NCBI GenBank assembly: GCA_004357015.1
Contig: SMXE01000266.1
Location: forward strand, 1-9,060
Reading direction: 5' to 3'
Length of the DNA: 9,060 bases
Source of the DNA: Caldithrix sp.
GTDB lineage: Bacteria > Zhuqueibacterota > Zhuqueibacteria > Oceanimicrobiales > Oceanimicrobiaceae
Shown here: in pieces, positions 7,254 through 9,060 of the stretch
Position numbering within the stretch: the first letter of the stretch is position 1
How the letters are laid out: each line of letters starts with the position of its first letter
Program-made: the position numbers and the translations under genes
Notes under the pieces: generated by a model
Told to the model about the DNA's origin: nothing
Seen by the model: only the letters and a program-made list of their open reading frames with translations
The model's database searches: none

Positions 7254-8036
7254 TCATATCGTCGAATTCAAAGTGACCCTCTCAAGCCGGCCTCTTTTAA
7301 GACTCCCCAGAAACACAGGGAAGTCTGTGCCATTCACCAGTCGCTCGGCGAGGAGTTTGCCGCCGACCGAGTTCCGGTCGGACTTGTTGATGAAGATGAT
7401 CACCTTGGCCTTGATTGGGACATTCCTCATGTAACCGTGCGGTGACAGCAATTCCCGAGCAATTATTTCCGGCGTCAGGATGGCGCCCAAAGACAATTTC
7501 CATTTCCTGGCAAACAGTTCCGCCCGGTGAACCTTGTCGTCCCCCAGCGATTCTCCTACGATATCGGCGCTGCAAATGATGATGACCGTTTTGGTGTATT
7601 TGGGGATGACCGGCTCGTAATCGCGGTGTGTTTTCAGACCGCGCTGCCGGGAGCCATCAGCCTCGATCAGCACGATGTCGGCGTGTTTCTTGAGTTGTGA
7701 AATGGTGGCCGTGTCCACGCCTAGCAGTCTGCTTTTTGCTTTATGATAGTCGCTTGCAACAAGCGCAATCTGCGCTTCGTCAAGACGCGCTTCTACCTCT
7801 TTTAGATAGGCCGGATTGTTTTTTTGCAACACCAGTCTCATCTTGGGAAACGCCTGAAACTTCGTTGTGGATGTCACAATGACTCTTAAGTGTTCCTCCA
7901 AGAGTTCCCTGGCGAGTCGTTTTAGCAAAGAGGACTTGCCGCCTCCGCCAATGATTGCTACGGTTTGTCTTCTTATTTTTTGAACGTCGTCATGAACCAG
8001 TGAGTAGAAGTTCGTCGAGTGCATCGTTTGGGGCAA
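7254..8036 (-). CDS. yqeC: YqeC-type selenium-dependent molybdenum hydroxylase accessory protein (P-loop NTPase)
   Basis: This 260-residue P-loop protein resembles the YqeC family, linked by genome context to maturation of selenium-dependent molybdenum hydroxylases; the biochemical step is not established to my knowledge. Visible motifs are a glycine-rich nucleotide loop, IGGGGKSS (29-36), shorter than a standard Walker A as is usual for YqeC; TSTTKF (55-60); VLIEADGS (122-129), a Walker B-like strand; LTPE (187-190); and FINKSD (215-220), which resembles the GTPase NKxD base-recognition motif. No membrane segment is seen and the length is normal for the family. No hydroxylase, selD, xdhC-like or mocA-like gene is in the window. 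The start is uncertain: TTG at 8036 has AGGAG four bases upstream, whereas the ATG at 8024 would sit 15 bases from it. The following gene starts 36 bp downstream on the same strand. Confidence 0.85.
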   Translation of the reverse strand: MPQTMHSTNFYSLVHDDVQKIRRQTVAIIGGGGKSSLLKRLARELLEEHLRVIVTSTTKFQAFPKMRLVLQKNNPAYLKEVEARLDEAQIALVASDYHKAKSRLLGVDTATISQLKKHADIVLIEADGSRQRGLKTHRDYEPVIPKYTKTVIIICSADIVGESLGDDKVHRAELFARKWKLSLGAILTPEIIARELLSPHGYMRNVPIKAKVIIFINKSDRNSVGGKLLAERLVNGTDFPVFLGSLKRGRLERVTLNSTI

Positions 8037-8040
8037 GAAG

Positions 8041-8046
8041 CTCCTA
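8041..8046 (-). promoter_or_regulatory. Ribosome-binding site favouring the TTG start of yqeC
   Basis: TAGGAG on the minus strand lies four bases before TTG (8036-8034) and about 15 bases before the first ATG (8024-8022). The spacing favours the rarer TTG start, which adds four residues (MPQT). An inverted repeat AAATAA/TTATTT (8062-8079) lies just upstream in the leader. Confidence 0.5.
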
Positions 8047-8155
8047 TGGCAATGTTATCGTAAATAAATGCAATTATTTGAAAGCGTTGTTTTGGCGCAG
8101 ATGCGGTGCGGGTTGTGACCGAATTATTGCTTGATCGTCAGGCCGGAAATACTAT

Positions 8156-8294
8156 ATTAACTTGTGCCTGAACGAAAACTCGTTTTGTGCAGCCATTCCG
8201 GTCAGTCAGTTGTCTGATACCGGATAGGCAGGAGATCCCTGCTTAAAGCATGCAGGAGTGGCAGGCGAGTGCCGTTTTCGTTCAGACATTAACT
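8156..8294. repeat. 125-bp MITE-like or structured-RNA element with 12-bp perfect terminal inverted repeats
   Basis: CTGAACGAAAAC (8168-8179) pairs perfectly with GTTTTCGTTCAG (8274-8285). Outside these arms the 7-bp direct repeat ATTAACT occurs at 8156-8162 and 8288-8294, as expected for a target duplication. The interior folds into further hairpins: 8197-8224 (6 bp plus an inner 4 bp), 8228-8242 (GCAGG/CCTGC) and 8260-8273 (GGCA/TGCC). CCTGC at 8238-8242 could instead pair with GCAGG at 8252-8256. It contains no ORF of note. It lies between divergent yqeC and the dehydrogenase gene, so it could also be transcribed as part of either leader. Confidence 0.55.
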
Positions 8295-8389
8295 ATACTT
8301 ATTTGCAAGCTACCAAAATAGCGTAATTTAGAAGTTGATTCAAGCAAATAATTCTGGAATCGCAAATCTATTGAACCTGAAATTTTCTT

Positions 8390-8486
8390 TAGAGTTCTGC
8401 AAAATCTGGTGTTCAATTTAGGTTGGAATTGATTGAGGCAGGCCAAAGCCTGTATACCTGTTCTAAGTGTAGTTTGCAGAAGTCTA
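8390..8486 (+). ncRNA. Predicted structured leader element upstream of the isocitrate dehydrogenase gene
   Basis: An outer stem joins 8390-8403 to 8473-8486 with 13 of 14 positions paired. Inside it are a hairpin 8413-8418/8427-8432 (TCAATT/AATTGA, 8-nt loop) and a hairpin 8439-8443/8448-8452 (CAGGC/GCCTG, CAAA loop). AGGT in the first loop (8420-8423) could pair with ACCT at 8456-8459 to make a pseudoknot. The block ends 27 nt before the ATG, joined by an A/T-rich linker containing AAGGAG (8503-8508). The form suits a cis-acting regulatory RNA. No known riboswitch consensus was recognised, and a simple DNA inverted repeat is not excluded. Confidence 0.4.
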
Positions 8487-8513
8487 TTATATTTAATTAG
8501 TTAAGGAGTAATT

Positions 8514-9060
8514 ATGTCATCCGGAAGTTTGCAGGAAGCTCAGAACCATTTTGTGGAATTAGCAAAACTACAATTGGAGCGCGTTGAGCGCATGAAACTA
8601 GAGTCGGACTGGATCGATTACAAGGCATTGAGCCCCATCATCATCGGGATTCTGGGGGGTGATGGCATCGGCCCCTTTATCGCCGCTGAAGCGCAACGCG
8701 TTCTCGAGTTCCTCCTGCAAGAAGAGGTCGCTGCCGGAAAAGTCGAACTCCTCGTGATAGAGGGTTTGACCATCGAGAAGCGCGCTGAGGTCGGCAAGGC
8801 GATTCCGGACGATGTGCTGCAGGAGATCAAGAAATGCCATGTCACGCTCAAGGGCCCGACGACGACCCCACGGAAGGGTGATCCCTGGCCCAACGTTGAG
8901 AGCGCCAACGTTGCTATGCGGAAAGAGCTGGAGTTGTTCGCCAACGTCCGTCCGGTAAAAGTGCCACAAGAGGGCATTGACTGGATGTTCTTCAGAGAGA
9001 ATACTGAAGGCGCCTATGCACTCGGCAGCAACGGCGTGGATGTTTCCGAAGACCTCGCCA
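8514..9060 (+). CDS. Isocitrate/isopropylmalate dehydrogenase family protein, isocitrate type (C-terminus beyond window)
   Basis: These are the first 182 codons of a beta-decarboxylating dehydrogenase, a cytoplasmic enzyme that oxidises a 2-hydroxy acid with NAD(P). The Rossmann-like start GILGGDGIGP is at residues 45-54 and LKGPTTTP is at 112-119. The substrate loop SANVAMRKELELFANVR supplies S130, N132, R136 and R146, equivalent to S113, N115, R119 and R129 of E. coli Icd. FRENTEGAY gives R161 and Y168, matching R153 and Y160. The Ser-Asn pair argues for isocitrate rather than isopropylmalate. The coenzyme-selecting residues lie beyond the window, so NAD versus NADP is undecided. An N-terminal extension of about 40 residues, partly helical and charged, precedes the core. 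ATG at 8514 is supported by AAGGAG five bases upstream. A structured block in the leader may regulate it. Confidence 0.9.
   Translation, partial: MSSGSLQEAQNHFVELAKLQLERVERMKLESDWIDYKALSPIIIGILGGDGIGPFIAAEAQRVLEFLLQEEVAAGKVELLVIEGLTIEKRAEVGKAIPDDVLQEIKKCHVTLKGPTTTPRKGDPWPNVESANVAMRKELELFANVRPVKVPQEGIDWMFFRENTEGAYALGSNGVDVSEDLA

Noticed and set aside
8163..8287. A tRNA-Sec, SRP RNA or known riboswitch in the yqeC upstream region
   Set aside because: There is no T-loop consensus, CCA-type acceptor or SRP tetraloop motif, and no SAM, TPP, cobalamin or cyclic-di-GMP consensus could be matched by eye.
8156..8294. The hairpin element as an integron attC site or a retron ncRNA
   Set aside because: The ends do not match the attC core (RYYYAAC/GTTRRRY), and there is no integrase or reverse transcriptase in the window.
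8429..8458. TTGATT and TATACC with an 18-bp spacer as a promoter for the dehydrogenase gene
   Set aside because: The boxes are weak and lie inside the 8390-8486 fold. If that fold is transcribed, the promoter must lie upstream. Another weak pair, TTTGCA (8302-8307) and TAATTT (8324-8329) with 16 bp, is equally unproven.
8598..8969. A 123-codon minus-strand ORF opposite the dehydrogenase gene
   Set aside because: It is a shadow of a well-conserved dehydrogenase reading frame on the plus strand.

Overview
The window is mid-GC bacterial chromosome carrying five protein genes, two of them cut by the window edges. It has no rRNA, tRNA, CRISPR array or transposase. The mixture of a transmembrane RsbU/SpoIIE-type phosphatase with a long acidic TPR tail, a YqeC-type selenium/molybdenum-hydroxylase accessory protein, a twin-CDGSH protein and intergenic inverted arrays of a 9-bp unit suggests a free-living, little-studied environmental bacterium. 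The phylum cannot be fixed from this sequence.

Layout. On the minus strand, reading right to left: yqeC (8036-7254); after 36 bp, one very long ORF of 1638 codons (7217-2301); an intergenic stretch with an inverted 9-bp-unit array (2047-2212); a 78-residue twin-CDGSH iron-sulfur protein (1888-1652); a roughly 390-bp element bounded by 26-bp inverted repeats (1264-1653), which holds a second inverted 9-bp-unit array; and the first 401 codons of a mercuric reductase/lipoamide dehydrogenase-like flavoprotein (1205 to beyond position 1). On the plus strand, diverging from yqeC across a 477-bp gap, is the first part of an isocitrate dehydrogenase-type gene (8514 to beyond 9060). That gap holds a 125-bp hairpin-bounded, MITE-like element (8163-8287) and a second structured block (8390-8486) lying in the probable leader of the dehydrogenase gene.

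Function. The 1638-residue product is the most striking gene. It joins an RsbW-like ATPase (anti-sigma kinase) domain, two membrane segments around an extracytoplasmic sensor region, HAMP, an intact PP2C/SpoIIE phosphatase domain, an unidentified helical segment, about 600 residues of acidic low-complexity sequence and two copies of a TPR block. Opposing kinase and phosphatase modules in one membrane protein suggest a self-contained partner-switching controller. However, a run of six G at 4957-4962 sits exactly where a one-base change would split the ORF into two ordinary adjacent genes, so the fusion needs confirmation. No STAS antagonist or sigma factor is visible. The remaining genes belong to redox, iron-sulfur and central metabolism and do not form an obvious pathway with it.
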